From Paracerasibacillus soli (GTDB lineage Bacteria; Bacillota; Bacilli; Bacillales; Amphibacillaceae), in the NCBI RefSeq assembly GCF_034006335.1, contig NZ_JAWDIQ010000001.1: a stretch of 64,000 nt of DNA. The stretch is one strand, 5' to 3'. The position numbers and the translations under genes were made by a program. The notes below the pieces were generated by a model. That model worked only from the letters and a program-made list of their open reading frames with translations, was not told the origin of the DNA and searched no databases. Below are positions 28,546 to 38,566 of the stretch, piece by piece (position 1 is the stretch's first letter; each line of letters begins with the position of its first letter).

Positions 28546-29148
28546 CTATTCCTTTGGCACAGGAAGTTCGAACTTGATTTCTTCATTGGCCATTCGTTCA
28601 TAAACTAAATATAAAGTATTTTCATCTAAAAAATATCTACTAGTAAACACTAAGTTACCAGTTATTTCATTTCCCGGTAATAACTCGTCATTCCTTTCTA
28701 GAAAAAAATCATTATCTCGATCTTGTTCCCCTCCATTACTTTCTCCATACACTAAATCTGCAGCCATCTGCTGGTTAGGTGTAAATGGTTTATCACCTGT
28801 ATTTTTTATCGTCACATTTACCACTGCAAATCTAGGTCCCTCTTCTGGATTAAGATTATAACTTTCTAGTGAACGACCTTCTACATCTTCATCTGTAATT
28901 TCAAAACTGTTAACTGTTACTTCATATGGATAGTCTAATGAACTCGTTTTCGTTTGGGCAGTTTCTCCAATTTGATACACATTCCCTTCATTTGAATCAC
29001 TACTATCATCAGATTTTTCTTTTTCTGTTGTGGCTGCTCCTTGTTCATTATTTGCATCTTCCTTTTGTTCCCCATCGTTGTTACTGGAACATGCTGTTAA
29101 AAACAGGCCCATTATTAATAAAATAGTGATACTGATTCTTTTCATCAT
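28546..29148 (-). CDS. DUF4352-type lipoprotein, array copy 1
   Basis: A 200-residue lipoprotein with signal peptide and lipobox LTAC (predicted lipidated Cys20), a low-complexity Asp/Glu/Asn/Ser linker, then a single immunoglobulin-like DUF4352-type domain: YPYEVTVNSFEI, RFAVVNVTIKNTGDKPF, LPGNEITGNLVF, ending KFELPVPKE. This is the only copy whose reading frame is intact, and the last in transcription order. GGAGG is 8 nt before the ATG. Surface-exposed; function unknown. Its position inside the Tad locus suggests a pilus-associated role, an inference. Confidence 0.85.
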   Translation of the reverse strand: MMKRISITILLIMGLFLTACSSNNDGEQKEDANNEQGAATTEKEKSDDSSDSNEGNVYQIGETAQTKTSSLDYPYEVTVNSFEITDEDVEGRSLESYNLNPEEGPRFAVVNVTIKNTGDKPFTPNQQMAADLVYGESNGGEQDRDNDFFLERNDELLPGNEITGNLVFTSRYFLDENTLYLVYERMANEEIKFELPVPKE

Positions 29149-29215
29149 GTTGTATACCTCCGTAAATATGAATAAACTTCTTCTTCAGTTTTCCTATGAT
29201 TGTCTATAAATTTTT

Positions 29216-29278
29216 CTTCCTACTCTTGGGATGAAAATATAGATTATATATCCCATCCCAAGGGTAGGAAGTCTACCC
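29216..29278 (-). repeat. inter-gene RNA hairpin element, copy A
   Basis: Arms CTTCCTACTCTTGGGATG and CATCCCAAGGGTAGGAAG (18 bp, one wobble) about a 20-nt A/T loop. They overlap an alternative 7-bp stem AGGGTAG / CTACCCT (29261-29279 region). It lies just downstream of lipoprotein copy 2 and upstream of copy 1. No T tail, so not an ordinary terminator. Confidence 0.75.
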
Positions 29279-29289
29279 TAGTTAAATAA

Positions 29290-29885
29290 TTATTCTTTTG
29301 GGACTGGTAATTCAAATCGAATTTCTTCATTTGACATACGTTCATATACAAAATATAAAATTTCCTCCGATAAATAATTACTATCGGCAAAAACTAAATT
29401 CCCTGTTATTTCATCTCCTGGTTTAAGTTCTTGCTCTCTTTCCAAGAAAAAGTCCTCATTATTATCAGTATCCCCACCATCAGTACTAGCAAATAATAAA
29501 TCTGCTGACATTTGTTGGTTCGGAATAAAAGATTCACTTCCAGTATTTTTGATAGTTACATTTATAACAGCAAATCTTCCCCCTCTTCTGGATTGTAATT
29601 ATATTCTTCCAATGAATGTCCTTCTATATCGTCAGTAGTTAAATCAAAACTATTTACCGTTACTTCATAGGGATAACCTAACGAACTGGTTTCTGTTTGA
29701 GCTGTATCCCCAATCTGATAAATATTACCCTCTTTTGAATCATTTTTATCATCGGAGCTTTCTTTATCAGATGTTGAGGCTCCTTGTTCATTATTTGGTT
29801 CATCCTTTTTATCCCCATCATCGCTACCTGAACATGCCGTTAAAAACAGGCCCATTATTAATAAAATACTCATTTTTTTCATCAT
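29290..29885 (-). CDS. DUF4352-type lipoprotein, array copy 2, frame broken once
   Basis: About 198 residues after repair, start M-M-K-K-M at 29885 behind GGAGG; lipobox LTAC. The frame is lost in a G run near 29575 (after NPEEG) and continues one frame over as RFAVINVTIKNTGSESFIPN, ending RFELPVPKE. Same architecture as copy 1, with NIYQIGDTAQTETSSLGYPY before the domain. Probable sequencing deletion. Confidence 0.8.
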
Positions 29886-29986
29886 GTTGTATGCCTCCAT
29901 TCATACTGCTAATAACCATCTTAATTTGACATTATTTTCTCCACTATTTAACACTGATAACTCGAACATCCTTAAAAGCAATAACT

Positions 29987-30585
29987 TTATTCTTTTGGAA
30001 CTGGTAATTCAATCGAATTTCTTCATTAGCAAGATATTCATAGATTAAATGAAGTTTCTCTTCATTTAAAAACTTCATACTTGTATAAACCAACTCACCT
30101 GTAATTTCCTCACCGGGATTTAACTCTTCATTTCTTTCCAGGAAAAACTCTTCATCTCGGTCATGTTCATAACCACCACTGCTATAAACTATATTCGCGG
30201 AAATTTGCTCATTGGGAACAAACGACTTGTCTCCTACATTTTTTAAAGTAACATTTAAAATAGCGAATCTTCCCCCATCCTCCGATTCATAGTTATAATC
30301 ATCTATTGAAACACCTTTTGGATCTTCTGTAGTAATTTCAAAACTGTTCAAAGTTATTTCGTAAGGATAACCTAATGAACTAGTCTCTGTTTTGGCAGTC
30401 TCTCCAATCTGATAAATATTACCCTCTTTTGAATCACTACTACCATCAGATTTTTCTTTATCTGTTGTTGGTGCTCCCTGTTCATTATTTGGTTCTTCCT
30501 TTTTATCCCCATCATCGTTACTGGAACATGCCGTTAAAAACAGGCCCAATATTAATAAAATAATGATACTCATTCTTTTCATCAT
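29987..30585 (-). CDS. DUF4352-type lipoprotein, array copy 3, C-terminal frameshift
   Basis: About 199 residues after repair, start M-M-K-R-M at 30585, lipobox LTAC. As sequenced the C-terminus runs on to 29944 out of frame (RLNYQFQKNK). Restoring one T near 30005 gives the array-typical ending RFELPVPKE and a stop at 29987-29989. The domain is as in the other copies (RFAILNVTLKNVGDKSFVPN). Confidence 0.8.
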
Positions 30586-30800
30586 GTTGTATGCCTCCCG
30601 TTAATATGAATAATTTTTTATTTAATAACGTATTCATTACTACATGCATTTCTTGAACTACGCGGCAACACGTTTGTCAAAGAAGGAATAAACCAAAACT
30701 TATTTACCCTCACGTCTTATCTTTTTGGATCCTCCATTTAACTTAGAAACCCTAAATCGCTTTTAAAGTACTTTATTGAAGTTATTTTCTATGAAACTCC

Positions 30801-30864
30801 CTTCCTACTCTTTGGATAAAAACATAGATTATATATTTCATCCAAAGGGTAGGAAGTCTACCCT
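30801..30864 (-). repeat. inter-gene RNA hairpin element, copy B (covarying)
   Basis: Arms CTTCCTACTCTTTGGAT and ATCCAAAGGGTAGGAAG. Compared with copies A and C, a G-C pair in the stem has become T-A, a compensatory change that keeps the pairing. The alternative stem AGGGTAG / CTACCCT (30846-30864) is unchanged. It lies about 10 nt downstream of lipoprotein copy 4, before copy 3. Confidence 0.75.
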
Positions 30865-30874
30865 TATTAGAGTT

Positions 30875-31476
30875 TTATTCTTTTGGTACCGGCAGTTCAA
30901 TTCGAATTTCTTCTTCGCCAAATATTCGTATACTAAATAAAGTGTGTCTTCTTCAAAAAAAGATCTGCTTGTATATACCAAGTTACCAGTAATTTCATCT
31001 CCAGGTGCTAATTCTTCATCTCTTTCTAGAAAAAAGTCAAAATCATAATCTAGTTCAGCTGCATTTGAACTTGCATATACTAATTCACCTGATAATTGTC
31101 TGTTTGGTACAAATGACTTTTCCCCTGTATTTTTTATTGTGACATTCACAACTGCAAACCTAGACCCTTCCTCAGCCGTTAAATTATAACTTTCTAGCGA
31201 ATGACCTTCCACATCTTCTTCTGTAATTTCAAAACTATTCACTGTTACTTCATATGGATAGCCTAATGAACTCGTTTCCGTTTGGGCAGTTTCTCCAATC
31301 TGATAAATATTCCCTTCTTTTGAATCACTACTATCTGTGGATGTTTCTGTGTCAGATGTTGGTGCTCCCTGCTCATTATTTGGTTCTTCCTTTTTATCCC
31401 CATCACCATTACTGGAACATGCCGTTAAAAATAGGCCCAATATTAATAAAATAGCAATACTCATTTTTTTCATCAT
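30875..31476 (-). CDS. DUF4352-type lipoprotein, array copy 4, C-terminal frameshift
   Basis: About 200 residues after repair, start M-M-K-K-M at 31476, lipobox LTAC. As sequenced the end is out of frame (KKKFELNCRYQKNK, to 30838). Adding one base near 30915 gives E-E-E-I-R-I-E-L-P-V-P-K-E and a stop at 30875-30877, matching its siblings. The apparent C-terminal extension runs into hairpin B and is an artefact. Confidence 0.8.
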
Positions 31477-31545
31477 GTTGTTATACCTCCCGTTAATATG
31501 AATATACTTCTACTTCTATTTTCCTATCATTGTCTATAAATCTTT

Positions 31546-31609
31546 CTTCCTACTCTTGGGATGAAAATATAGATTATATATCCCATCCCAAGGGTAGGAA
31601 GTCTACCCT
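31546..31609 (-). repeat. inter-gene RNA hairpin element, copy C
   Basis: Same arms as copy A (CTTCCTACTCTTGGGATG / CATCCCAAGGGTAGGAAG) and the same overlapping AGGGTAG / CTACCCT stem. It lies about 10 nt downstream of lipoprotein copy 5, before copy 4. Flanking DNA is also nearly identical to copy A, so the duplication unit included the spacer. Confidence 0.75.
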
Positions 31610-31619
31610 AGTTAAGTAA

Positions 31620-32224
31620 TTATTCTTTTGGAACTGGTAATTCGAATCGAATTTCTTCGTCCGCATAATGTTCAAACACTAAATGAAGACTTGTTTGATC
31701 TTGTAACTTTGTGATAGTACTGGTATAAACTAAATTGCCAGTAATATCATTACCAGGAGATAGTTCATTATTTCTTTCAAGGAAAAAGTCAAAATCCAAG
31801 TCATGCTCATATCCACCATTAGTAAATACTAAATCTGCTGCAAGCTGCTCATTAGGTATAAATGATTTTTCACCAATATTTTTAAGCGTTACATTAACCA
31901 CAACAAATCTGTCTCTATTTTCCGGATCTAAATTATAGTTTTCTAATGACTTACCTTCTATATCATCTGTAGTAACTTCATAACTATTTACCGTAACTTC
32001 ATATGGATAGCCTAATGAACTCGTTTCCGTTTTGGCAGTTTCTCCAATCTGATAAATGTTCCCTCCTTCGACTCATTTTTGTCATTGGATTTTTCTTTAT
32101 TAGATGTTGAGGCTCCTTGTTCATTATTTGGTTCCTCTTTTTTATCCCCATCATCATTACCTGAGCATGCCGTTAAAAACAGGCCCATTATTAATAAAAT
32201 AGCAACACTCATTCTTTTTATCAT
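31620..32224 (-). CDS. DUF4352-type lipoprotein, array copy 5, frame broken once
   Basis: About 201 residues after repair, start M-I-K-R-M at 32224 with GGAGG upstream, lipobox LTAC. The frame is lost near 32065 after NESKEG; one base restores NIYQIGETAKTETSSLGYPY and the domain (RFVVVNVTLKNIGEKSF, ending RFELPVPKE). It is the first array member transcribed, 14 nt after the TadG-like gene, so array and pilus genes probably share one mRNA. Confidence 0.8.
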
Positions 32225-32238
32225 GTTGTATACCTCCA

Positions 32239-34467
32239 TTAATATGAATAAACTTTTTTCTTTTTAATAACATATTCATTACCACTTACATTTCCCGAGC
32301 TATTTGGCAACACCCTTGTTAAAGCAGGGATAAACCATAATTTGATTTTCCCCTCTACTTCTCCTTCTATATAAGATGGATGTTCATCTAATTTAATGTC
32401 TGTTTCTTTTGTAACTACTGCTTGTAATCTTCTTATCTTTTCATTATTTTTTGTCTCGCCATTTGATTTCAATAACATAAAAATTCTTAAAAATAATTTT
32501 GGAGTCATACTCACTTTATATCTTATATTAAATGGACTCCATTCAAGAGTATACTCTTCCCTTTCTGATGTTAAATCACCTATTTGATTTGCAGTTTCGA
32601 CAAAAGCTAACCCCACTGCCCTCAACAATCCTATAGGCCCTAAAAATCCCCCACGCATCAGAACATTTTCCAACAAGTTTACAATAAACAACAATAGTGC
32701 AACATCCTTTATAAACATAAAGTAATTAACACCTGCTGTTGTGTAACCATACGTTATGAACTCCGCCTTTTTATTTTCATATAAATAGGCATCACCACTT
32801 TTTCCTATTAGCTCATACGGCTCATTTGATCCGTAGTTTGCTAAAATATATTCATTGATGTAGAGCTCATTTCGTACAGATGTTGGAAAGTCAGATAGAA
32901 ACTTGAGGAATTCTCGCATTTGGTTGTATGCATCTTTTATAAAACCTGACTTACTCGGTTGATTTAAGTCTGCATTCCCAGATGCTACATCATAATGTGC
33001 CATGATTTCCGCTAACTTATCATACTCAGCCTGATCGTTGGCTAGATTTTCAAACGAAAATAATAACTCCCACAAGTCACCAAAACTGCCATCAGATTTT
33101 TCCTCTTCATCTTTAAAATTTACATCTTTCAATAGTTTCTTTGAACTTTCATATGTCTCTAAATGACCATTCAAAGTATCTTTTATAAAATCTTGATGTT
33201 TAGGTTTTTTCTTATTAATCCAATATAATATTCTGTTTTCTAAATCGTCTTTCGCATTGTCTCTAGCTTCCTCATCCTCTTTAAACGTTGCTTTATCATA
33301 AAAAGCTTCAACCAACTGATAAATGGTATAATTAACATATTCTCCATCTGTTCTTTTACCAACAGTTGATTTAAAATCATCTTCCATTTCTTCTATTCCC
33401 GTTATAATTTCGGAAAAGAACTCATCCTCTAATGCAAGATTTTTCAGCATTTCTAATTCTCTTCTTACCTCTTCATCTTCTACTTGCATATTGTCTAAAT
33501 CAAGTTCATTTATTTTCTCGCGCAATTGTTCATTGATACCCATGGCAGAAGTTTTATTTGGATTACTTGCTGTCTTTCCAGTACCAACAAACTGTTTTAT
33601 AATTTCTTGTAAGGAGCCTCTTTCTTGTTTAAACAAGTTGACATGCTCTTTTTTTAGTCGTTTAACTTCATTCTCAAAATTTTTAATCTCATCTTTATTT
33701 TCACTGGTTAAATCTTTCTTTTCCTTTTTCTTTAAATTTAAATATCTTTCACTGTAATAGATGACACCTTCCATATCTCCAATATAATTTGGTATCGTCT
33801 TTCCAGCATAATTGTAATCGCTCTTATTACCTATCATCTTATTGATTTTTGTTTGTGCCAATTCCTTATACTTTTCAATTTCCTTTACAGCCTTGTCTAT
33901 CCTACGGTTACGTTCTTTTGCTAATGTAATAATATCCTCGTATGTTTCTTGTAATTTTTCTATCCGATCAATTTCGTCTTCTGAGATTTTATCTTTAATC
34001 CCCGAAGAAATTAACTCAAATAGTTGATCACCAATTTGCATTGGAGCTTGATATTTCATACTTTCTAATACTTGATGTCTGAAAACATCTAAGTCGACTA
34101 AATTTCGACTATTTTCAAAGCTTACACTTGTATTAGAAATTTCAGGGTTTGCAAGATTATGTACTCCCGATAGTTCACCTGATTCAAGAAACTGGTCTTT
34201 AACGAATCCATCAAAGTCGCTTTTCGCAGTTCCTGCATCACCGGCATAACTAAACAAACCGACACCAGATAGTTTTTCATTAAATAATGCCATCGTTGAA
34301 CGTAATGCAGTATCCATCGCATTTTCAATTTGACGTTCCGCTGAAATAATTCGTAAAGTATCGATAAACAAAGCATTTAATAAAAATATTGGGAGAATAA
34401 TGATTATCGCATAAATGGAAACGGAACCTTTATTTCCAACTATTAAACGCTTTAGCCTTTTCTTCAA
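32239..34467 (-). CDS. large TadG-like pilus-assembly protein
   Basis: 742 residues. The N-terminus KRLIVGNKGSVSIYAIIIIL, followed by LFIDTLRIISAERQIENAMD, is the Tad pseudopilin/TadG-like membrane segment, but the usual mature Glu5 is Tyr. A long charged, coiled-coil-rich region follows (about residues 160-460), then a hydrophobic segment near FMFIKDVALLLFIVNLLENV and a C-terminal domain. Family TadG proteins tether or regulate the pilus at the membrane; this assignment rests on the N-terminus and gene order. Upstream is the TadE-like gene and downstream the lipoprotein array. Intact. Confidence 0.65.
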   Translation of the reverse strand: MKKRLKRLIVGNKGSVSIYAIIIILPIFLLNALFIDTLRIISAERQIENAMDTALRSTMALFNEKLSGVGLFSYAGDAGTAKSDFDGFVKDQFLESGELSGVHNLANPEISNTSVSFENSRNLVDLDVFRHQVLESMKYQAPMQIGDQLFELISSGIKDKISEDEIDRIEKLQETYEDIITLAKERNRRIDKAVKEIEKYKELAQTKINKMIGNKSDYNYAGKTIPNYIGDMEGVIYYSERYLNLKKKEKKDLTSENKDEIKNFENEVKRLKKEHVNLFKQERGSLQEIIKQFVGTGKTASNPNKTSAMGINEQLREKINELDLDNMQVEDEEVRRELEMLKNLALEDEFFSEIITGIEEMEDDFKSTVGKRTDGEYVNYTIYQLVEAFYDKATFKEDEEARDNAKDDLENRILYWINKKKPKHQDFIKDTLNGHLETYESSKKLLKDVNFKDEEEKSDGSFGDLWELLFSFENLANDQAEYDKLAEIMAHYDVASGNADLNQPSKSGFIKDAYNQMREFLKFLSDFPTSVRNELYINEYILANYGSNEPYELIGKSGDAYLYENKKAEFITYGYTTAGVNYFMFIKDVALLLFIVNLLENVLMRGGFLGPIGLLRAVGLAFVETANQIGDLTSEREEYTLEWSPFNIRYKVSMTPKLFLRIFMLLKSNGETKNNEKIRRLQAVVTKETDIKLDEHPSYIEGEVEGKIKLWFIPALTRVLPNSSGNVSGNEYVIKKKKVYSY

Positions 34468-34541
34468 TATATATCACCCCATTTCTCGTAAGGTGTATTT
34501 TCGATATTGCTAATAGGTTCTTAACAATATGTACTCATACA

Positions 34542-35173
34542 TCATTCATTCCCAAAGAATTTCCCAACAGATGAAATGAGCTTAGTAAGTGCGCCACCAA
34601 GACCCGTTTCCTTCCACACATACTTTGCAAAGTTAAAGTTTCGAATAAGCTCTGGTGAGTCTGTTACAACACGTGATGCTTTTGCTGTAAGTGTTGAACC
34701 ACCTAATAAAGATTCGACAAAAGATGGAATGAAGAGGGTAGATTCAACTGTAGTGTTCACTTCGCTATAGATAATAATGTTACGGTATTCCACTTTAACA
34801 TTATAAGGATAGGCATTTTCGGCTCTACTAATCTTTGTTTGTTTGGGACCACCTTGACTTTCAAATATATTATCTAATCCGAAGATACCCATAATCCCAT
34901 CATCTGTAACTCGCCAATATAATCCATCAGTACTATTGGACAAACCGGGATAAGTACTTTTATCGAATTCACCAGTTATTGGTCTTTTTGTGAATTGTTC
35001 CACGTAAACGCGGTTTGTGCTGCTGCTTTTTGAGCAATATAATTTGCTGTTCCTAACTGAAAAATAATGATACAAAAAAATACACAAACTAGCGTAAATA
35101 ACAGAAGAGCTGGAAAGACGAGAGTAGCTTCAATAGTAAAGCTACCCCGTTCTTCTTTCATGAAAGATTTCAT
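34542..35173 (-). CDS. TadE-like pseudopilin, frame broken once
   Basis: About 210 residues after repair. It starts at the ATG at 35173 with GGAGG 5 nt upstream. The prepilin-like site EERG / SFTIEATLVFPALLL (Glu5) is followed by a membrane helix. The frame stops after NNSQKDQ near 34980; one extra A in the A run gives NNSQKRPITGEFDKSTYPGL and continues to 34542. It lies 21 nt after the Flp-like pilin. Confidence 0.78.
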
Positions 35174-35194
35174 TATATCCTCCTTCATTACATC

Positions 35195-35362
35195 TTATAT
35201 GCCAAGTTGGTCCTCAACTTTATCTAATAGATCTGTTGCCCATGTTGTAATCTTCTCTTTAAACATTACAGCTATTACAATTAATACAGACAAAATTAAT
35301 AAAATCTCAATTGTTTCTAATCCTTCTTCATCTTTCCAAAAGTCCTTCATAAATGTTGTCAT
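35195..35362 (-). CDS. Flp-type major pilin precursor
   Basis: A 55-residue ORF from ATG 35362. The leader MTTFMKDFWKDEEG is followed by LETIEILLILSVLIVIAVMF and a short tail ending DKVEDQLGI. The Gly / Leu cleavage context with Glu5 and an immediate hydrophobic helix fits Flp (type IVb) prepilins processed by TadV. The start overlaps the TadC stop (ATGA), with AGGAG about 9 nt upstream. It is the best candidate for the fibre subunit. Intact. Confidence 0.82.
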   Translation of the reverse strand: MTTFMKDFWKDEEGLETIEILLILSVLIVIAVMFKEKITTWATDLLDKVEDQLGI

Positions 35363-36254
35363 TTTTTTACACTCCTAAGTATTATTTTTTTAAAACATTG
35401 CAATTGCGGATAAACAACGATTAACAATACTGATGCAAAAATAAAGATTATCGGAAATACTAATTTAGATGATGCCTCTTCCCCTTTAATTCTTGTTACC
35501 GTTTTTCGCTTATCCCAAAGTGAGACAGATAATTCTTTCAATGAATTGACTAACAACGACCCTCCTTTCCGATAGTTCATCATGACTGTTGTAGTAAATA
35601 TGGATACTTCCTGAATCCCACAGCGATAATTTAAATCTTTAAGCACTTCCTGGAACGGTGCATTTGCGGTCATCTTATTAACAGCTTCATTCAGTTCAAA
35701 ATATAACGGTGAATCGTAAATTCTTTTTTGATTTTGTAATACACATTTTTGGATTGCGCCTTGAACTGTATCCCTGCGTTAACTAATAATATAATTTTAT
35801 TTACAAATTCAGGAAGTTCGATAATAATTGATTCTTTTCTTTGTTTCACTTTTTTCTCTAAATCCTTCACTAAGTAAAAACTAATGATGGCAGTTAATAA
35901 AAGGCCATATACCATATTTGAATAATTCATATCGTCCGCAACTACCGCCGCAAGTGAAAAAAAGATAAGAATTGTAACCGTTGTAATAATCTTTGCTAAA
36001 TATATTTTCGTATAATCTCTCGATAATTTACTTCCCCTCAAAATAATCATCTTTTGATGAATCGTATTTACGAGATGTGGAAAGCGTCGAGAAAAATTCA
36101 GCTTGTCGATTAACGCAAATGCATAAGGTGCAATAAACGGTAATGAAATATCATCATGATATAATTTAATAAATCCAGCGTAGACTTGTTTGTTCTTTAT
36201 TGTTGCTATCATAATAAGGATTAACAAGCCAAATAAAATTAGTTTGATTACCAT
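35359..36254 (-). CDS. TadC-like inner-membrane platform protein, frame broken once
   Basis: About 298 residues after repair; the T2SS-F domain family platform partner of TadB. The N-terminal membrane segment and the LPEFVNKIILLVNAG block come before a frame loss near 35775. One base restores TVQGAIQKCVLQNQKRIYDS, and the protein continues with YRKGGSLLVNSLKELS and KLVFPIIFIFASVLLIVVYP. AAAGGA lies 10 nt before ATG 36254. Its stop overlaps the Flp start. Confidence 0.8.
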
Positions 36255-36270
36255 TTGTTGTTTTTCCTTT

Positions 36271-37198
36271 CTACACTTTAATGTCCATTATCTTTTGGCT
36301 AATCAATAGACTGATAATAATGCAAATAAGTGCGATCGTCATGACGATAGGACCTAATGTGCCGAACTTATATAACGGTGCAACAAAGTTGGTGAAGACA
36401 TTTTTAAAAACAATATAATTCCTAATGGAGCTATTGCCATAATTTTCGATTCAAACTTTTTCTGTGATACTAACACTTTAATATCCTGTTGAATTTCAAT
36501 TTTATCTGTAATAATGTCTGACGTTCGTTTAATTACCTCTACCAAATCGCCACCTGTTCGCTTACACGTAATGAATACGTCTGCAAAGTTACGGATATCG
36601 TCAACATCAGAACGATTAGCAAAGTCTTCTATTGCTCTTTCTATCATTTCGCCGTTTTCAACTCGACGATTAATGAGATTAAATTCACGGATAATGTATG
36701 TGCGATCATCCGTATATAGCAGTCGCAAATCTTTTAGAGCGTCCCGAAATGCATTTTCTATTGACTACCCGCAGCTAAAGATGACGCTAAAGAAGATATC
36801 GCCTCTTTAAATTGTAAGGATAATTGATCTTTACGTTTTTCAATCAGATTTTTGCGTTGAAATTTAGGATAAAATGTACCGAAACAAGCAGCGACCCCTG
36901 CGATTATCACATTGCCGTAAAATAAGTAGGCAGTACCGAAAATGGCAGCTCCTGCAATACATGAATACTTTATAAACTCTTGAAATGATATCTTGTAAGT
37001 CGCATAATCTATTAATTTCTCTCCACCAATTGTGCGATCCCTTATCGCAGCAATGCTTCTTTCTCGTAGCTGTTTTTCTTTTAATTCATGTTCTTTCAAT
37101 TGTTTCTTCTTGTTTCTTGAAATGAGAATTCTTCGTGTAAAAATAATACCCAATAAAATAATAATAACGATAGTCCCTATGATTTTATCTAATGGCAT
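36271..37198 (-). CDS. TadB-like inner-membrane platform protein, frame broken twice
   Basis: About 309 residues after repair. It has an N-terminal membrane helix, a charged coiled coil (KEHELKEKQLRERSIAAIRD), two helices, then the T2SS-F core with RVENGEMIERAIEDFANRSD and TCKRTGGDLVEVIKRTSDII. Frames change near 36765 (restoring SIENAFRDALKDLRLLY) and near 36415 (restoring VFTNFVAPLYKFG); the true stop is at 36271. It is between TadA and TadC. Confidence 0.8.
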
Positions 37199-37248
37199 CT
37201 TTTCACCAACTTTCTAAGTCTTTTATACACGGAAGACTTTTAAGTACA

Positions 37249-38561
37249 CTATTTTTTATCCAATTTTATCTCCTCGAGAAAATCATACTTTCCTGCGAGC
37301 CTTAGTTTATTTGTTTCTTTTAATCTATTTTCTGTTTTCACCAATTCTCCAACTATTTTTCCACGTGAATCTTCGCCTGTCTCTTGGAAAATAAACAAAG
37401 GGTTTAACTGTATTTCACCATTTTCTACTCCTAGTACTTCCGCAACTTCCACAACCTTACGTGAATGATCACGGAATCTGGAAAGGTGAACCATAATATC
37501 AATTGCCGAACTAATTTGTTGACGTATGACTCCAATTGGTAATTCTGCAGCACTTAAGACCATCGTTTCCAATCGACTTAACATGTCATAAATAGAGTTG
37601 GCATGGCCAGTTGATAAGGACCCATCATGTCCCGTATTCATTGCTTGAAGCATATCTAACGCTTCTGCACCCCGAACTTCCCCAACTATTACTCTATTTG
37701 GTCTCATTCGAAGTGATGCACGGATTAAGTCGCGAATTGTAATTTCACCTTTACCTTCCGTATTTGCATTTCTAGTTTCGAGTTGAACGAGGTTAGGCAC
37801 TTGTCTAATTTGTAATTCAGCAGAATCTTCAATGGTAATGATTCGCTCATTTTTAGGAACGAAATTTGACAATACATTTAGAAATGTTGTTTTTCCCGAA
37901 CCTGTTCCCCCACCAATAAAAACATTATATTTTGCTTCAACCAAGTGTTTTAGGAAATAACTAACTTCTTCATTAATCGCCCCAAAGGTTATTAAGTCTT
38001 CTATAGTCAATGGCTTTTCGGGGAACTTCCTTATTGTCATTGCAGGCCCTTTCAGTGCAACCGGCGAAGAACGACATTGACACGTGATCCATCTTCTAAT
38101 CTTGCATCCACTATTGGGCTTGATTCGTTTACAACACGGTTCACTCTAGAGACAATTGTCTGAATAATATCCTCCAACTTTTGCTTATTTTCAAATTTTA
38201 TATCTGTTTCTGATACATTACCGTCTTTTTCAATATAAATTTCGTCATAATTGTTTATCATAATTTCGGTTACAGTAGGATCATCTAACAAAGGTTGAAT
38301 AACCCCTAATCCTCGAAATGCATGATACATTCTATCTACGATACGCTTAATCATTGAAGATGATAGGTGATTCTCCCGTGCATACTCAATAACTGTCTCT
38401 TCTATCATCAATAGAAGTTCCTGATTTGTAGTAGAGTGCATGAAGTCTAATGTTTCTCGTAACTTTTCAATGAGCTGTTTTGTTATTTCATCTTCTTTAT
38501 CTATTGCTCTAGTTTGTTTCGATAGATTCTCTCCATCATTAATTGCTATTTTAGATACCAC
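37249..38561 (-). CDS. TadA/CpaF family pilus-assembly ATPase, frame broken once
   Basis: About 437 residues after repair. The start is a GTG at 38561 with GGGGTG upstream. N-terminal domain: GLGVIQPLLDDPTVTEIMIN. The frame breaks at about 38062 (one missing C restores V-L-P-P-V-A-L-K-G-P). ATPase core: Walker A GGGTGSGKTT, Asp box IEDSAELQ, Walker B-like RVIVGEVRGAEALDML and the His box STGHANS, all diagnostic for secretion ATPases of the CpaF branch. It powers pilus assembly and possibly retraction. Confidence 0.92.
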
Positions 38562-38566
38562 TATAT

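Larger units (their letters stand above)
28546..32224 (-). repeat. tandem array of five lipoprotein genes
   Basis: Five direct gene duplicates of about 600 bp share the signal peptide, the linker and the domain, with near-identical 5' ends (KMSI/RMSI, LFLTACS, EPNNEQGA). Three of the four spacers contain the hairpin element. Duplicates differ most in the central loop of the domain, suggesting divergence after duplication. Confidence 0.85.

Noticed and set aside
29944..30585. Unusual C-terminal tail of lipoprotein copy 3 (and of copy 4)
   Set aside because: One-base repair restores the ending RFELPVPKE (RIELPVPKE in copy 4) shared by the array, so the tails are out-of-frame translation.
29216..31609. 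Possible CRISPR array because of regularly spaced repeats
   Set aside because: Only three elements, about 750-1600 bp apart, each a hairpin between duplicated genes; no short spacers and no cas genes.
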